Shown: positions 6,703 to 15,850, numbered from the stretch's first letter. The stretch is DNA of 35,199 nt from Thermoproteota archaeon (GCA_027491785.1 JAOZGJ010000005.1:1-35199), one strand, 5' to 3'. Numbers and translations are program-made. Notes: a model not told the origin generated them from the letters alone.

Positions 6703-8110
6703 GATAAGAATTTATAACACTCTATCCCATTCACTAGAAGTATTCAAGCCTCTATACGGCAAGAGAGTTTTCATGTTTGTCTGCGGCCCTACGGTCTATG
6801 ACTACTCGCACTTAGGGCACGCTAGGACCTACGTATTTTACGACACATTGGCGAGGTTTCTCAGGAGAGAGGGCTACTCCGTATTCTACCTGCAAAACAT
6901 AACTGATGTTGACGATAAGATAGTTAATAGGGCTAGGAAAGAAGGAAGGCATCCATTGGAACTAGCTAGGGAATTCGAGCGCCACTACCACGAGGACATG
7001 GAAGCCCTGAATATAACGAGCATTAACCTCTATGCTAGAGCATCAGATTATCTCCCTGAGATTTTCGAGCAGATAGAGGGACTTCTCAGGAAGGGCCATG
7101 CATATATCACTGATACTGGGGTATACTTCGATATAACGACCTTTCCAGATTATGGGAAGCTATCCGGTCAGAAACCAGAGGAGTTAAGGGTTCATAGGAT
7201 AGAACCAGATCCGACAAAGCGAAATCCAGGGGATTTCGCCCTATGGAGGATAAGGCCCAGAGAAGAGTTTGGATGGGAATCTCCATGGGGGTACGGAAGG
7301 CCTGGATGGCACATAGAGGATACTGCCATAACGCTGAAGCATTTTGGGAAACAGTATGATATACATGGTGGGGCTATAGAGCTATCCTTCCCCCATCACG
7401 AAGCAGAGATAGCTCAGGCTGAGAGCTTCACGGGAGTCAAGCCATTCGTGAAATACTGGGTTCATACGGGTCTCCTGACAGTAGAGGGGGAGAAAATGTC
7501 CAAGTCCTTAGGAAACTTCGTCACCATAAGAGATGCTTTAAAGAGGTATGATGCCAATGTTCTCAGGATATTCCTACTATCGAGGCACTACCGCTCTCCC
7601 ATAGATTTCAGATGGGAATTAGTAGAGCAAGCTAAAAATAGCTTTGACAGGATAGTAAATAGCTATAACAATATCTTAGAAATGGATACGGTAGATGAGG
7701 TCGGTAAAGAAGAGTTATCTCTGATAAAAAATGTGGAAACCCTTAGAGAAGAGTTCTTAGGGTCAATGAGAGATGATGTAAATACCGCTCAGGCATTGGC
7801 TGACTTATTTGAGATCGTAAGAATCGTTAACATGTACTCAGATGATTACGACAGGATAACAGAAGAAGGGAAGGTGAGAGTAATCTCAATCTACAACGAA
7901 CTCTTAGATATCCTAGGGCTGAGGGTAGGGGAGAGAGGCGACATGTCTATGCTTAATGACCTCATAGCTATCTTGATAGATGTAAGATCTCTGCTTAGAA
8001 AGAGAAAGGAATATGAGCTCGCAGATGAGATAAGAGCTAGGTTAAGGGAAGTGGGAATAGAGTTGCAGGATACTCCACGGGGAACTAAGTGGAGGATAAA
8101 GATGAAATGA
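6686..8110 (+). CDS. cysS: Cysteine-tRNA ligase
   Basis: A class I aminoacyl-tRNA synthetase charging tRNA-Cys, cytoplasmic, about 474 residues, typical length. Motifs in order: IRIYNTL at the start, then MFVCGPTVYD with the zinc-ligand Cys, HLGH (HIGH signature), WHIEDTAIT, DIHGGAIELSFPHHEAE with the other zinc ligands, and EKMSKSLGNF (KMSKS). A helical anticodon-binding C-terminal region follows. The Asp in WHIED replaces the Cys ligand of bacterial CysRS; I recall this from other archaeal CysRS sequences and do not treat it as a defect. GTG 6686 was chosen because it leaves a short N-terminus ahead of IRIYNTL; GTG 6665 is the longest alternative but overlaps the Shine-Dalgarno sequence. 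It is convergent with the CLC gene. Confidence 0.93.
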   Translation: MTIFAEIRIYNTLSHSLEVFKPLYGKRVFMFVCGPTVYDYSHLGHARTYVFYDTLARFLRREGYSVFYLQNITDVDDKIVNRARKEGRHPLELAREFERHYHEDMEALNITSINLYARASDYLPEIFEQIEGLLRKGHAYITDTGVYFDITTFPDYGKLSGQKPEELRVHRIEPDPTKRNPGDFALWRIRPREEFGWESPWGYGRPGWHIEDTAITLKHFGKQYDIHGGAIELSFPHHEAEIAQAESFTGVKPFVKYWVHTGLLTVEGEKMSKSLGNFVTIRDALKRYDANVLRIFLLSRHYRSPIDFRWELVEQAKNSFDRIVNSYNNILEMDTVDEVGKEELSLIKNVETLREEFLGSMRDDVNTAQALADLFEIVRIVNMYSDDYDRITEEGKVRVISIYNELLDILGLRVGERGDMSMLNDLIAILIDVRSLLRKRKEYELADEIRARLREVGIELQDTPRGTKWRIKMK

Positions 8111-8163
8111 GATAATAATTTAAAGTGAGATAAAGGGAGGTAAGATCAAGAGATTAATTAAAA

Positions 8164-9870
8164 TTATCTAAAGAACAACGCCGCTCTTTTTAGCTTTCTC
8201 TTCTGTTCCAAAAGCATCACGATGGAGTCACCTGAGATTATTCCAATGACCTCTCCTGTTTTCGGATCTATCACTGGAATGCAGCAAACTCCAAACTCGT
8301 ACATCTTGTCAAGGGCTGTCATGAGGTTGTCATCTGGCTTTAGGAAATCCACTTTCCTCACTATATCTACCAGCTTCACCTTATCCCAGTCGGAAGTTGG
8401 TACCTTATTCACATCTCTCAAGGTAACTACCCCAATGAGCCTTTCTTCCTTCCTAGACTTTACTGGAAATACGAAATAATTCCTATACTTCAGGAATACC
8501 TTGTTAAAGAACTCTTTCACAGTAAGGTCGCATGTCAATACAGGTGGCGGAGATACCATTAGCTCTTTGACCTTAGTCCTCTCTAATTCCTCTATCTTAG
8601 TTGTCTCTACTACTTTCTGGTTCTTAGGTAAAGAGTACTTGCCGGATATTATGTAAGCTATAGCCGAAGCTACTAATCCAGGAATTATGTAGGATTCCGA
8701 TCCCGTCGTCTCAGCAGCAAATGTTACAGCTGTAAGGGGGGTCTTAAATGCTGCAGATAGAAAGGCGGACATCCCAATGGCTACGAAAAGGCTTGTATCA
8801 TGAGGATTTATTAGGCTGAAGGAGGAGCCCAATGAGGACCCTATAACTATCGATGGTATGAAGACCCCCCCTATACCAGCTGTTCCCAGCGTTATTGCTG
8901 TGGCTACCATCTTAAGGATGGCCATCCCTAGGAAGAAAATGGAATTTCCTCCTTTGAATGAGAGCCTAACTAGATCGTAGCTGAGCCCAAAGGGATATAA
9001 GGTTCCCGTGGAGAAGAACGTGAGGATTGCCAGAGCTCCAAGGGAAGCACCACCTATAATGCCCCTGTATGTGAAGTTCCTACCTTCCATGAGATCCTCT
9101 ATTATATGAACGAGCTTAACGAAGAAGACAGAAGCGATCCCTATGGCCAGCCCTTCCATCAACCCTATTGATAGAACATAGAGATTAACCTCTCCGAAGG
9201 GCTTGAAGTGCTTAAATATGGGCTCAGGTCCTACAATCGATACTAGAGTGAGATAGGAAACGACAGAAGATATTAGAGCGGGGATTACTGCCTGATGTGC
9301 CATATCATCCTTATAAGGGACCTCGAGGGAGAACATCAGTCCAGTTAAGGGTGCTTTGAATATTGCCCCTATACCCGAAGCAGCTCCTGTAAGGAGAAGT
9401 ATCCTACCGTCCTCCTCGATACCAAGCTTTTCCAGAAGTCTTTTGACTCCAGCGCCGACAGCTCCTCCAATGTGTATGCTCGGTCCCTCTAATCCTGCGC
9501 TTCCTCCGGATCCTATGGTGAGGATCGATCCTATGGTCTTAGGTATGGAATCCCTGAGAGTTAGGTCTCCATCCCTGTAATGGTAGGCATCGAGGACCTC
9601 CTCCGTCCCGTGAAGATGGGGCAACTTTGTACATTTATCCCTTAAAGCTCCCGTGATGGTTAGGCCTATAAAAGGAACTATAGGTACCAGCCAAAGGTAG
9701 CCGCTCTCAGCAACCCTTCTCAGTGCGAGCTCAGATATATCTAGAACGGAAAGTTCCAATAACGAAACTAATACACCAGTTATAACGCCGATTAGAGTAG
9801 ATATAGTCACCCATTTTACCAGAAGCTTGTAAAGGTCTGGTGAACTCTTTTTAACTAGGTGCATTCCCAT
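8164..9870 (-). CDS. CLC-family chloride channel/transporter with C-terminal CBS pair
   Basis: A 568-residue CLC protein: about ten or more membrane helices (residues 20-415), then two CBS domains (about 430-490 and 500-555) that commonly bind adenine nucleotides. The selectivity filter reads GSGGSAGLEGP (residues 120-130), keeping the central Ser and the gating glutamate E128. Other filter segments are GIGAIFKAPLTG and GIGGVFIPSIVIG. Where exchangers such as E. coli ClcA have paired Glu residues (internal proton path), this protein has LEV, so the proton glutamate appears to be Val184. It may therefore conduct or exchange chloride differently, which the sequence alone cannot settle. ATG 9864 is an alternative start. 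T-rich sequence follows the stop. Confidence 0.9.
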   Translation of the reverse strand: MGMHLVKKSSPDLYKLLVKWVTISTLIGVITGVLVSLLELSVLDISELALRRVAESGYLWLVPIVPFIGLTITGALRDKCTKLPHLHGTEEVLDAYHYRDGDLTLRDSIPKTIGSILTIGSGGSAGLEGPSIHIGGAVGAGVKRLLEKLGIEEDGRILLLTGAASGIGAIFKAPLTGLMFSLEVPYKDDMAHQAVIPALISSVVSYLTLVSIVGPEPIFKHFKPFGEVNLYVLSIGLMEGLAIGIASVFFVKLVHIIEDLMEGRNFTYRGIIGGASLGALAILTFFSTGTLYPFGLSYDLVRLSFKGGNSIFFLGMAILKMVATAITLGTAGIGGVFIPSIVIGSSLGSSFSLINPHDTSLFVAIGMSAFLSAAFKTPLTAVTFAAETTGSESYIIPGLVASAIAYIISGKYSLPKNQKVVETTKIEELERTKVKELMVSPPPVLTCDLTVKEFFNKVFLKYRNYFVFPVKSRKEERLIGVVTLRDVNKVPTSDWDKVKLVDIVRKVDFLKPDDNLMTALDKMYEFGVCCIPVIDPKTGEVIGIISGDSIVMLLEQKRKLKRAALFFR

Positions 9871-9920
9871 TCCATTGGAGGCTCTTTAATCTAAAAATAA
9901 AAATTGATACTCCATTGCAG

Positions 9921-9956
9921 CGGGTTGACCCGGAAATTAAAAAGAACATTTAAATA
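9921..9956 (+). promoter_or_regulatory. Promoter region with CGGGT/ACCCG inverted repeat
   Basis: In the divergent gap between the CLC gene and the 126-residue membrane protein, CGGGT (9921-9925) and ACCCG (9928-9932) form an inverted repeat. It is followed by a TATA-like TTTAAATA (about 9948-9955). For the plus-strand gene the TATA would start transcription near 9980, leaving GGTG (9993-9996) as its Shine-Dalgarno. Confidence 0.35.
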
Positions 9957-10002
9957 GTATTGATAGCTAGCAAAGGAGAATCTCTGCCTCGTGGTGATAT
10001 GA

Positions 10003-10383
10003 ATGACGTTAGCTGAGACCCTTTCATTCATTAAGAAAGATAATTACTTCCTGATGTCCCTAATAATAGGTTTCATAATAGGCATAATCCCAGCAATAGG
10101 CGTCTTGGGACCCCTAACAGGAGGATTCCTATACGCATATTTTTCGATATATTTCGGGGACATTCCAAGGGATCAAATGGAAGCTATAAAGAGAGGAGGA
10201 GTTATGGGGCTGATAGTCGCCATAATAGGCGTCATAATAAGCGCCCTTACTTGGAGCACAATGGCTCCAATGATGCCTGTTGCCTATTCCTCCTTGGTCT
10301 GGCTTAACATAGTAGTTGTTGGCCTGATAGTAGGCGCCATATTGGGAGCTGTGGGAGGGTTCATATCCCTTTACATAGAATAA
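10003..10383 (+). CDS. Small polytopic membrane protein, Gly-rich helices
   Basis: A 126-residue protein with about four transmembrane segments (approximately 17-33, 37-52, 67-85 and 96-122). It is rich in small residues with G-x-x-x-G spacings such as GFIIGIIPAIG and GAILGAVGGF, suggesting tight helix packing. It resembles small archaeal membrane families such as DUF5518 only in general character, so I give no function. The start is secure: GGTG lies 6 nt ahead of ATG and a TATA box is about 50 bp upstream. It is divergent from the CLC transporter and 61 bp ahead of serS, so co-transcription with serS is possible. Confidence 0.65.
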   Translation: MTLAETLSFIKKDNYFLMSLIIGFIIGIIPAIGVLGPLTGGFLYAYFSIYFGDIPRDQMEAIKRGGVMGLIVAIIGVIISALTWSTMAPMMPVAYSSLVWLNIVVVGLIVGAILGAVGGFISLYIE

Positions 10384-10444
10384 ACGAGCTAATGCTTCCT
10401 AGGTAAATATTATTAGGGCATCATCTAAGAAGCTTAGATGCCGC

Positions 10445-11818
10445 ATGACATGGTCCGTTCTCGATGCCTTGAGAAAGAATCCAGATATACTCCGTGAGAG
10501 CCTTAGAAAGAGATATAAGCCGACAGATCTAGTGGATAAAGCCTTAGAACTGGATACTAAGTGGAGAGAGGCAATTACTGAGCTAAACAACCTGAGGGAG
10601 AAAAGGAATGAGATAAATAGGACGATACCTAGAGTAAAGGGAAGGGAGAGAGAGGAACTCATTAATAGATCGAAAGAGCTAGGAATTAAGGTTAAAGAGC
10701 TTGAAGATCTTGTTAAAACAGTTTCCGAGGAGAGAGACAGGATACTGGCGTCACTACCTTCTATAGTTCATGAAAGTGTACCAGAAGGTCCAGATGAGAC
10801 ATATAACGTTCCAATAAGATTTTGGGGTATTCCCAAGGTACCGAGGAGTAAACTGGAGAGATTTGAGGAGGAAACCAAGGGATTTAATGTGGAGCATGTA
10901 ATCATAGACTGGGAACCCAAAGGGCATGCTGATCATTTAGAACTCATCTTAAAGCAAGGAGATACTATCAAAGCGGCTGAAATTTCTGGAAGAAGATTCT
11001 TCTATCTATTTAAAGATATAGTCTGGTTGGAGCAAGCTCTGGTAATGTTCGCCTTGGATCGTATAACTAGGAAGGGTTTCATGCCTGTGATCCCACCTTA
11101 CATGTTGAGGAGAAAATATTATCTAGGCGTAACTGATCTAGAAACTTTTGAGGACAGCATATATAAGGTAGAAGGAGAAGATCTATACCTCATAGCGACA
11201 TCTGAGCATCCCTTGATAGCCATGCATGCGGGAGATACATTCACAGAGGACGAACTCCCTAGGTTATATGTGGGCGTAAGTCCGTGCTTTAGGAAGGAAG
11301 CGGGAACCCACGGGAAGGATACTAAGGGAATATTCAGGGTTCATCAGTTCACTAAGGTAGAGCAGATAGTATTTTCAAAACCCGAGGAGAGTTGGGAATG
11401 GCATGAGAGGCTAATCAAGAACGCTGAAGAGTTATATCAAGCTTTGGAAATACCTTATAGAATAGTGAACATAGCGGCAGGAGATCTAGGTGCTCCTGCG
11501 GCGAAGAAATACGACCTTGAGGCATGGTTCCCAGCTCAGGGCAGATACAGGGAGCTAGTAAGCTGCAGTAACTGCGTTGACTGGCAAAGCTATAGGCTTA
11601 GGATAAAGCTCGACAGGAAAGGCAGGAGGGAATTTGTTCACACATTAAATAGTACAGCTTTGGCCACCACTAGGACAATCTGCGCTATTCTGGAAAACCA
11701 TCAGAGGGAAGATGGTGCCGTGGTTATACCTAAGGTGCTCAGGAAATATCTTGACCTGTTTGAGGATGCTCCAAAGGAAGTGATACTGCCCCTGAAGGAA
11801 AAGCCATTGAAGGAGTAA
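10445..11818 (+). CDS. serS: Serine-tRNA ligase
   Basis: A class II synthetase of the common (bacterial/eukaryotic/most archaeal) type, not the methanogen-specific form; 457 residues. The N-terminal antiparallel coiled coil (about residues 25-105), which grips the long variable arm of tRNA-Ser, is followed by the catalytic domain. Motif 2 reads PCFRKEAGTHGKDTKG with FRVHQFTKVE, and motif 3 contains STALATTRTICAILEN followed by HQREDG. ATG 10445 gives the expected MxWSVLDALRKNPD start. No strong Shine-Dalgarno is seen, so it may be coupled to the upstream gene or leaderless. Confidence 0.94.
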   Translation: MTWSVLDALRKNPDILRESLRKRYKPTDLVDKALELDTKWREAITELNNLREKRNEINRTIPRVKGREREELINRSKELGIKVKELEDLVKTVSEERDRILASLPSIVHESVPEGPDETYNVPIRFWGIPKVPRSKLERFEEETKGFNVEHVIIDWEPKGHADHLELILKQGDTIKAAEISGRRFFYLFKDIVWLEQALVMFALDRITRKGFMPVIPPYMLRRKYYLGVTDLETFEDSIYKVEGEDLYLIATSEHPLIAMHAGDTFTEDELPRLYVGVSPCFRKEAGTHGKDTKGIFRVHQFTKVEQIVFSKPEESWEWHERLIKNAEELYQALEIPYRIVNIAAGDLGAPAAKKYDLEAWFPAQGRYRELVSCSNCVDWQSYRLRIKLDRKGRREFVHTLNSTALATTRTICAILENHQREDGAVVIPKVLRKYLDLFEDAPKEVILPLKEKPLKE

Positions 11819-11863
11819 TTTAACTTTTCATTCCCTCTTGCCCTATCCTATCATCTGCTTTTG
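11819..11863 (+). terminator. Pyrimidine-rich tract after serS
   Basis: Immediately after the serS stop, a T/C-rich segment (TTTAACTTTTCATTCCCTC onward) fills the short gap before the convergent FAD-oxidase gene, consistent with archaeal termination. Confidence 0.4.
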
Positions 11864-11870
11864 TATGTCG

Positions 11871-13265
11871 CTAAAACCAGAGCTTTCCTGGATTCATTAT
11901 GCCATTGGGATCCAGTATCTCCTTCACCTTCCTAACTAGCTCCAGATAATTCTCTCCCCTAACGGACTTTATCTCCTCTAAGAATAATTCTCTCTTGACA
12001 AATCCAATCCCATGCTCCCCACTCACAGCTCCTCCCAATCTAACAGCCAGTTCTCCTACCCTCCTAAACATTTCCTTGGCCTTCCTCACCTGATCTCCAT
12101 CTGATGGATCGAAGCATATATTGGGGTGTAGGTTACCATCTCCCGCATGGCCGAAGACCGGCATCCTCAATCCGTACTCCTTCCTAAGGTTATCAAGCTC
12201 TTTTAATGCATCCACAAGCTTTGATAACGGAACCGTTATATCCTCAAGTAGGACGCCGGGATATGCCCTCGTTACTGCAGCGTAAGCTCCTTGTCTCGCT
12301 AGGTAAAGCTGCTTCATCTCTTCCGGATCATCGCTAGTTCTGGTTCTCCCTCCATTCTCCCTCATAACTCCTTCAACTTGCTTCGCCAGTCTCCACACCG
12401 ATTCTATTGGTCCATCAACGTCAGATAATACCATGGCCTCCCCTTCTGGTAGCTCGTAACCGAGTATCTCTTTAACTACCTCTATGGTCTCCCTATCTAA
12501 GAGTTCAAGCATCATGGGCACATAGCCCCTCCTTCTTATCTCTGAGATAGACTTTCCAGCGTCTTCGAGCCTACTGAAAACACCTAATATACGAACCACC
12601 TTCTCGGGTAAGGGATAGATCCTAAGCCAAGCTCTAGTTATAACTCCCAGTGTTCCCTCGGATCCTATGAAGAGCGAGATAAGATCGGGTCCCCACCTCC
12701 ATTTAAGGACGGGTTCTCCTATTCTGATCTTCTTACCTCCAGGTACGATCACCTCCATGGCTAGAACCCAATTCTTCATCACTCCAAACTTAGCTCCCCT
12801 CAGACCACCTGCATTCTCGGCTAAAGCCCCTCCAATGGTAGCAGATCTGGAGCTAGCAGGATCCGGTGGAAAGAAAAAACCCTTACTTCTACAGGCCTGA
12901 TCTACTTGGAGAACAGTAGCTCCTGCTTCAGCCATAACATAGCCATCATCAACGTTCACCCTGATCTCATTCATAGGCGCGAGATCCAGAACTATGGAAC
13001 CAGGAACTACTGGGACAGAAGCTCCTGTGAGAGATGTACCTCCTCCCCTAGGTATCACGGGTACACGCTTCTCATTAGCAACTTTTAGAACGGCCATGAC
13101 GTCCTCATCGGAGTATGCCCTCACAATCGCTCCTGGGATCTCCCTCCTTTCAGTGCTTGCGTCAAGAGAGTAGGCATAGAGATCCTCAGGTTCTGTAAGT
13201 ACTTTCTCCTTTCCAATCTTCCGACCTATCTCTGAAATAGCATCATCAAGGTATTTCCCGCTCAT
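11871..13265 (-). CDS. FAD-linked oxidase, GlcD / D-lactate dehydrogenase type
   Basis: A 464-residue flavoprotein of the vanillyl-alcohol-oxidase/PCMH superfamily that oxidises 2-hydroxy acids (glycolate or D-lactate class). The FAD-binding segment reads VIPRGGGTSLTGASVP (about 70-85), followed by PPDPASSRSATIGGALAENAGG (133-154). The C-terminal cap has GHAGDGNLHPN (372-382) and SGEHGIG (415-421), the conserved His-containing motifs of the family. It lies 84 bp downstream of an Fe-S oxidoreductase gene on the same strand. This is the classical pairing in which the Fe-S protein carries electrons from the flavin to the membrane. The physiological substrate cannot be deduced. Confidence 0.88.
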   Translation of the reverse strand: MSGKYLDDAISEIGRKIGKEKVLTEPEDLYAYSLDASTERREIPGAIVRAYSDEDVMAVLKVANEKRVPVIPRGGGTSLTGASVPVVPGSIVLDLAPMNEIRVNVDDGYVMAEAGATVLQVDQACRSKGFFFPPDPASSRSATIGGALAENAGGLRGAKFGVMKNWVLAMEVIVPGGKKIRIGEPVLKWRWGPDLISLFIGSEGTLGVITRAWLRIYPLPEKVVRILGVFSRLEDAGKSISEIRRRGYVPMMLELLDRETIEVVKEILGYELPEGEAMVLSDVDGPIESVWRLAKQVEGVMRENGGRTRTSDDPEEMKQLYLARQGAYAAVTRAYPGVLLEDITVPLSKLVDALKELDNLRKEYGLRMPVFGHAGDGNLHPNICFDPSDGDQVRKAKEMFRRVGELAVRLGGAVSGEHGIGFVKRELFLEEIKSVRGENYLELVRKVKEILDPNGIMNPGKLWF

Positions 13266-13349
13266 GCGAGCACCTTCATTAAGGGCCAGTCTAGTGATAA
13301 AAATAGAATAGATTAGATAATAAAATAAAAATAGAATTAGATTAGGCTA

Positions 13350-14894
13350 TTAAACGCCAGCCTTACCAGAATATATCGCGTACGCCCTACCGTAGATTAT
13401 CAACTCTTGAACATGGAGTCCGACGGGACAGGTTTGTGAGCATTGTGCACAGAGGACGCATGAATAGAGCCTATCAAGTACAGCTTTCGGTCTCACCGGA
13501 TCACCCCTTACAAGATAATTGATCAAAGTCATTCTTCCTCGAGCAGACCTACTCTCTAGCCTATCTAAGGCCTTAGTAGTGGGGCATTCCACGTTGCAGA
13601 AGGCGCATTTCTTGCATTTATCTGTCTCTCTAAGGAGCATATCGGCTAGATCATTTAGCTCTAAACTTCTAGGTTTAACACTCTTTGGAAGTGTTTCATA
13701 CCTTCTAAACTCCACCTCCTCCGACTTCTCTCTAGTGATGCCATTCCTCATAGCTTCCGCTATTAGAGAAGCTAGATCGTTCACATCGATCCTGTAGCCT
13801 AATGCATCGAAACCCGTTCTAAGCATCATTATGCAAGCTGGACAGGAGGTATATACCTTCTCAGCACCAGTCCTTGCCAGCTCCTTGACCCTGTCCAGCG
13901 ATACCTTCCGAGCTAGAAAGGGCTGCGTCAATTCTAGCCCTCCGTCCCCACTGCATCCTGTATTAACTCCATGTCTAGGCGGCTCGGAGTAATCTAAACC
14001 GTCTATTCTCGAAATTATGAACCTGATTTCATCCACTATACCCAATATCCTAGCTAGATAGCAGGGATCATGATAAGTTATCTTCTCCCTCCTTCCTAGC
14101 TTAAGTTTAATCCCTTGCTCAGCCATCCTTTTAGCGACTACCTCAACGAAGTGCATCGTCTCCACGTCCCAGTCTTCTAAAAACTCCGGATAATAGAGCC
14201 TGAAAGCAGTAGTTACTATCGGATCCAGAGTTATTATCCTCTTGACACCTAATTCCCTGAACCTCCTCTGAACCCATTTGGCGTGCTCTTTAAACTCCCT
14301 AAGAAGGCCGTATGTATGGAGAGCTACACCAGAAGGTGGCTCTTCTTCGAAGAGGTAGCCAATTCTCTCCCCTAGGTTCTTCAGCACGTAAACAGCATCT
14401 CGAAGGGCATTCTCATACCTCTCGTTATTCCTACCCCATAGGGTCTTGGCTCCGATGGTGTATATCCCAAGCTTCCTCATGATGGGTCCTACTTTTGCCA
14501 GTGAATTTACGTCCATTAAACCCTCTAATCTCTTCATAAGCCTAAAGGCTCCTTCAGCATATCCCATTACTGGATACATCTCACCTGCATAGAATACAGT
14601 CCCTTCCACAGGCCCTTTATCTAATAAGCCCTCTGCCCATCTGACCCTCAACTCAGGCCCTATTCCCAATACATCTCCGATCTCCCTAGTATTCTCTGAA
14701 GCGAATTTTACTATCTCGGGTATAGCCGTTAACCTCCACCTCCTACTCCCAGTTCTTCCTCCCTGTGATTCAACTAATATTTCAGGATGGTTCCTTTTAG
14801 TTATGTTGTTATTGAAGGTCATTGGCATTAGAATATTACCAGCATCAAAGGTGTCAATTAGAGGTTCTTTCCCTAGGCATTCAGCTGCCATCAT
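13350..14894 (-). CDS. Fe-S oxidoreductase with CCG domains and C-terminal double [4Fe-4S] ferredoxin domain
   Basis: A 514-residue electron-transfer protein of the GlcF/HdrD class, probable partner of the adjacent FAD oxidase. One CCG domain is nearly canonical: Cys278, 35 residues, Cys314-Ser315, 35 residues, Cys351-x-x-Cys354, with Ser replacing the second Cys of the CC pair. The preceding CCG-like half (about 95-240) keeps the fold cues but has lost its cysteines (FYAGEMYPVM, LDPIVTTAFRLYYPEF). Two ferredoxin motifs are at the extreme C-terminus: Cys427/430/433/437 and Cys479/482/485/489. Relatives normally carry the ferredoxin part N-terminally, so the domain order looks permuted. The start ATG 14894 overlaps the stop of the decayed metallohydrolase gene (ATGA), implying former translational coupling. 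The first ~90 residues are unassigned. Confidence 0.8.
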   Translation of the reverse strand: MMAAECLGKEPLIDTFDAGNILMPMTFNNNITKRNHPEILVESQGGRTGSRRWRLTAIPEIVKFASENTREIGDVLGIGPELRVRWAEGLLDKGPVEGTVFYAGEMYPVMGYAEGAFRLMKRLEGLMDVNSLAKVGPIMRKLGIYTIGAKTLWGRNNERYENALRDAVYVLKNLGERIGYLFEEEPPSGVALHTYGLLREFKEHAKWVQRRFRELGVKRIITLDPIVTTAFRLYYPEFLEDWDVETMHFVEVVAKRMAEQGIKLKLGRREKITYHDPCYLARILGIVDEIRFIISRIDGLDYSEPPRHGVNTGCSGDGGLELTQPFLARKVSLDRVKELARTGAEKVYTSCPACIMMLRTGFDALGYRIDVNDLASLIAEAMRNGITREKSEEVEFRRYETLPKSVKPRSLELNDLADMLLRETDKCKKCAFCNVECPTTKALDRLESRSARGRMTLINYLVRGDPVRPKAVLDRLYSCVLCAQCSQTCPVGLHVQELIIYGRAYAIYSGKAGV

Positions 14895-15839
14895 AACAGA
14901 GACATCAAGCCTTTTTGCCTCCTAAAGTACTTAGAAACAAGCTTTCTCCATTCTCCTTCTCTGAGAAGATGGTTGTCAGACAATGGGCTCAGGCTCTGAT
15001 TTCATTATTCCCAGTTCGTTCTCAATAGCCTTTTTAGGTTAGTTCTATTTTATAGAAAAAGGAAACGGATAAATTAAGGATCGTCCAGAAGTGTGATTTC
15101 CAGCCTAAGCTAGCATATTTTCCAAGCGTAATCCTCTATCTCAGATTTCATCGTATCGCTTGAGTATAACGCCGTAGCTCCTCCTATCTTTATCTCAATG
15201 GGAATGATCCATCCAGCTCATTCGTACTTCCTTGAACCACGGATCTAGGAAGTGAAGCTCAACTTCCCTAAATCCTATGTACCTCCCACCTGCCATAAAA
15301 CATCAGTATTACTCTCTAACCTGAACTCTCCGATCCGTAAGTCTTTTTACTCGTCTTTTTCGCTAATTCAAGGAAGGAAAGGATTTTTCCCTTCCCAGGA
15401 GAAGCTCCCCTCTTCTGGAGGCATTAAAAACATTCAAAGAAGCTCCAAACATCTGGAGGATCCTTGAAAGAAAAATTCGTACCCTCCTTCATTGGCTTTC
15501 ATTTATGTATCTGTTTGGATCCTTTAGGACGAGCTCCCTTCTAAGAGAAGGCTACTTTGGAAGGCTTTTCCTCCCTGAAGAGAGGAAGTAATGATCGTGG
15601 TGATAGTGCACTATAATGACAGCTGCGGCATCGACTAATTCTTCCTCTAATGGCTCAAGGCTAGTTTTTCAACTTCCTTTTCTCCTCAAGGGGAGGGGGG
15701 AATGACTTGATTGTATTTCTGCAGCTCTTGGATCTATTACCAGCTTTCCCTTGTTGGTCTCTATGGATAACGAGAAGGTTTTAGCTCCTAAACTGTCGGG
15801 TCATAATATCTCTACTCTGAGATCCTCTAGGGTGCCCAT
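14891..15839 (-). pseudogene. Decayed UPF0282-type metallo-beta-lactamase-fold hydrolase gene
   Basis: This apparent 1.1 kb gap is a degraded gene. Reading from ATG 15839 leftward, one frame gives MGTLEDLRVEIL, stop, PDSLGAKTFSLSIETNKGKL then VIDPRAAEIQ. It continues to HYHHDH at 15591-15608 (the metallo-beta-lactamase HxHxDH metal motif) and LKDPNRYINESQ. This is the order expected for archaeal UPF0282 proteins. In-frame stops occur at 15801, 15669, 15552 and 15489. After a net frameshift the frame switches, giving ALYSSDTMKSEIEDYAW near 15120-15180 and DNHLLREGEWRKLVSKYFRR just before the TGA at 14891-14893, again with internal stops. The full span would encode about 316 residues, a normal family length. 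The TGA overlaps the ATG of the Fe-S gene. Sequencing error alone cannot explain so many lesions. Confidence 0.85.
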
Positions 15840-15850
15840 TGAACCATCGA

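Noticed and set aside
6686-8110. Apparent loss of a CysRS zinc ligand (Asp in WHIEDTA instead of Cys)
   Set aside because: I recall the same Asp in other archaeal CysRS sequences, so it is probably lineage-typical rather than a defect.
15252-15467. 71-codon plus-strand open frame in the gap before thrS
   Set aside because: It lies antisense to the decayed metallo-beta-lactamase gene, has low-complexity Ser/Lys/Pro composition and no family resemblance.
15489-15839. Stop codons in the metallohydrolase gene as possible recoding (selenocysteine or pyrrolysine)
   Set aside because: Stops include TAG, TGA and TAA, fall at non-catalytic positions, and are accompanied by a frameshift, which is the pattern of decay.
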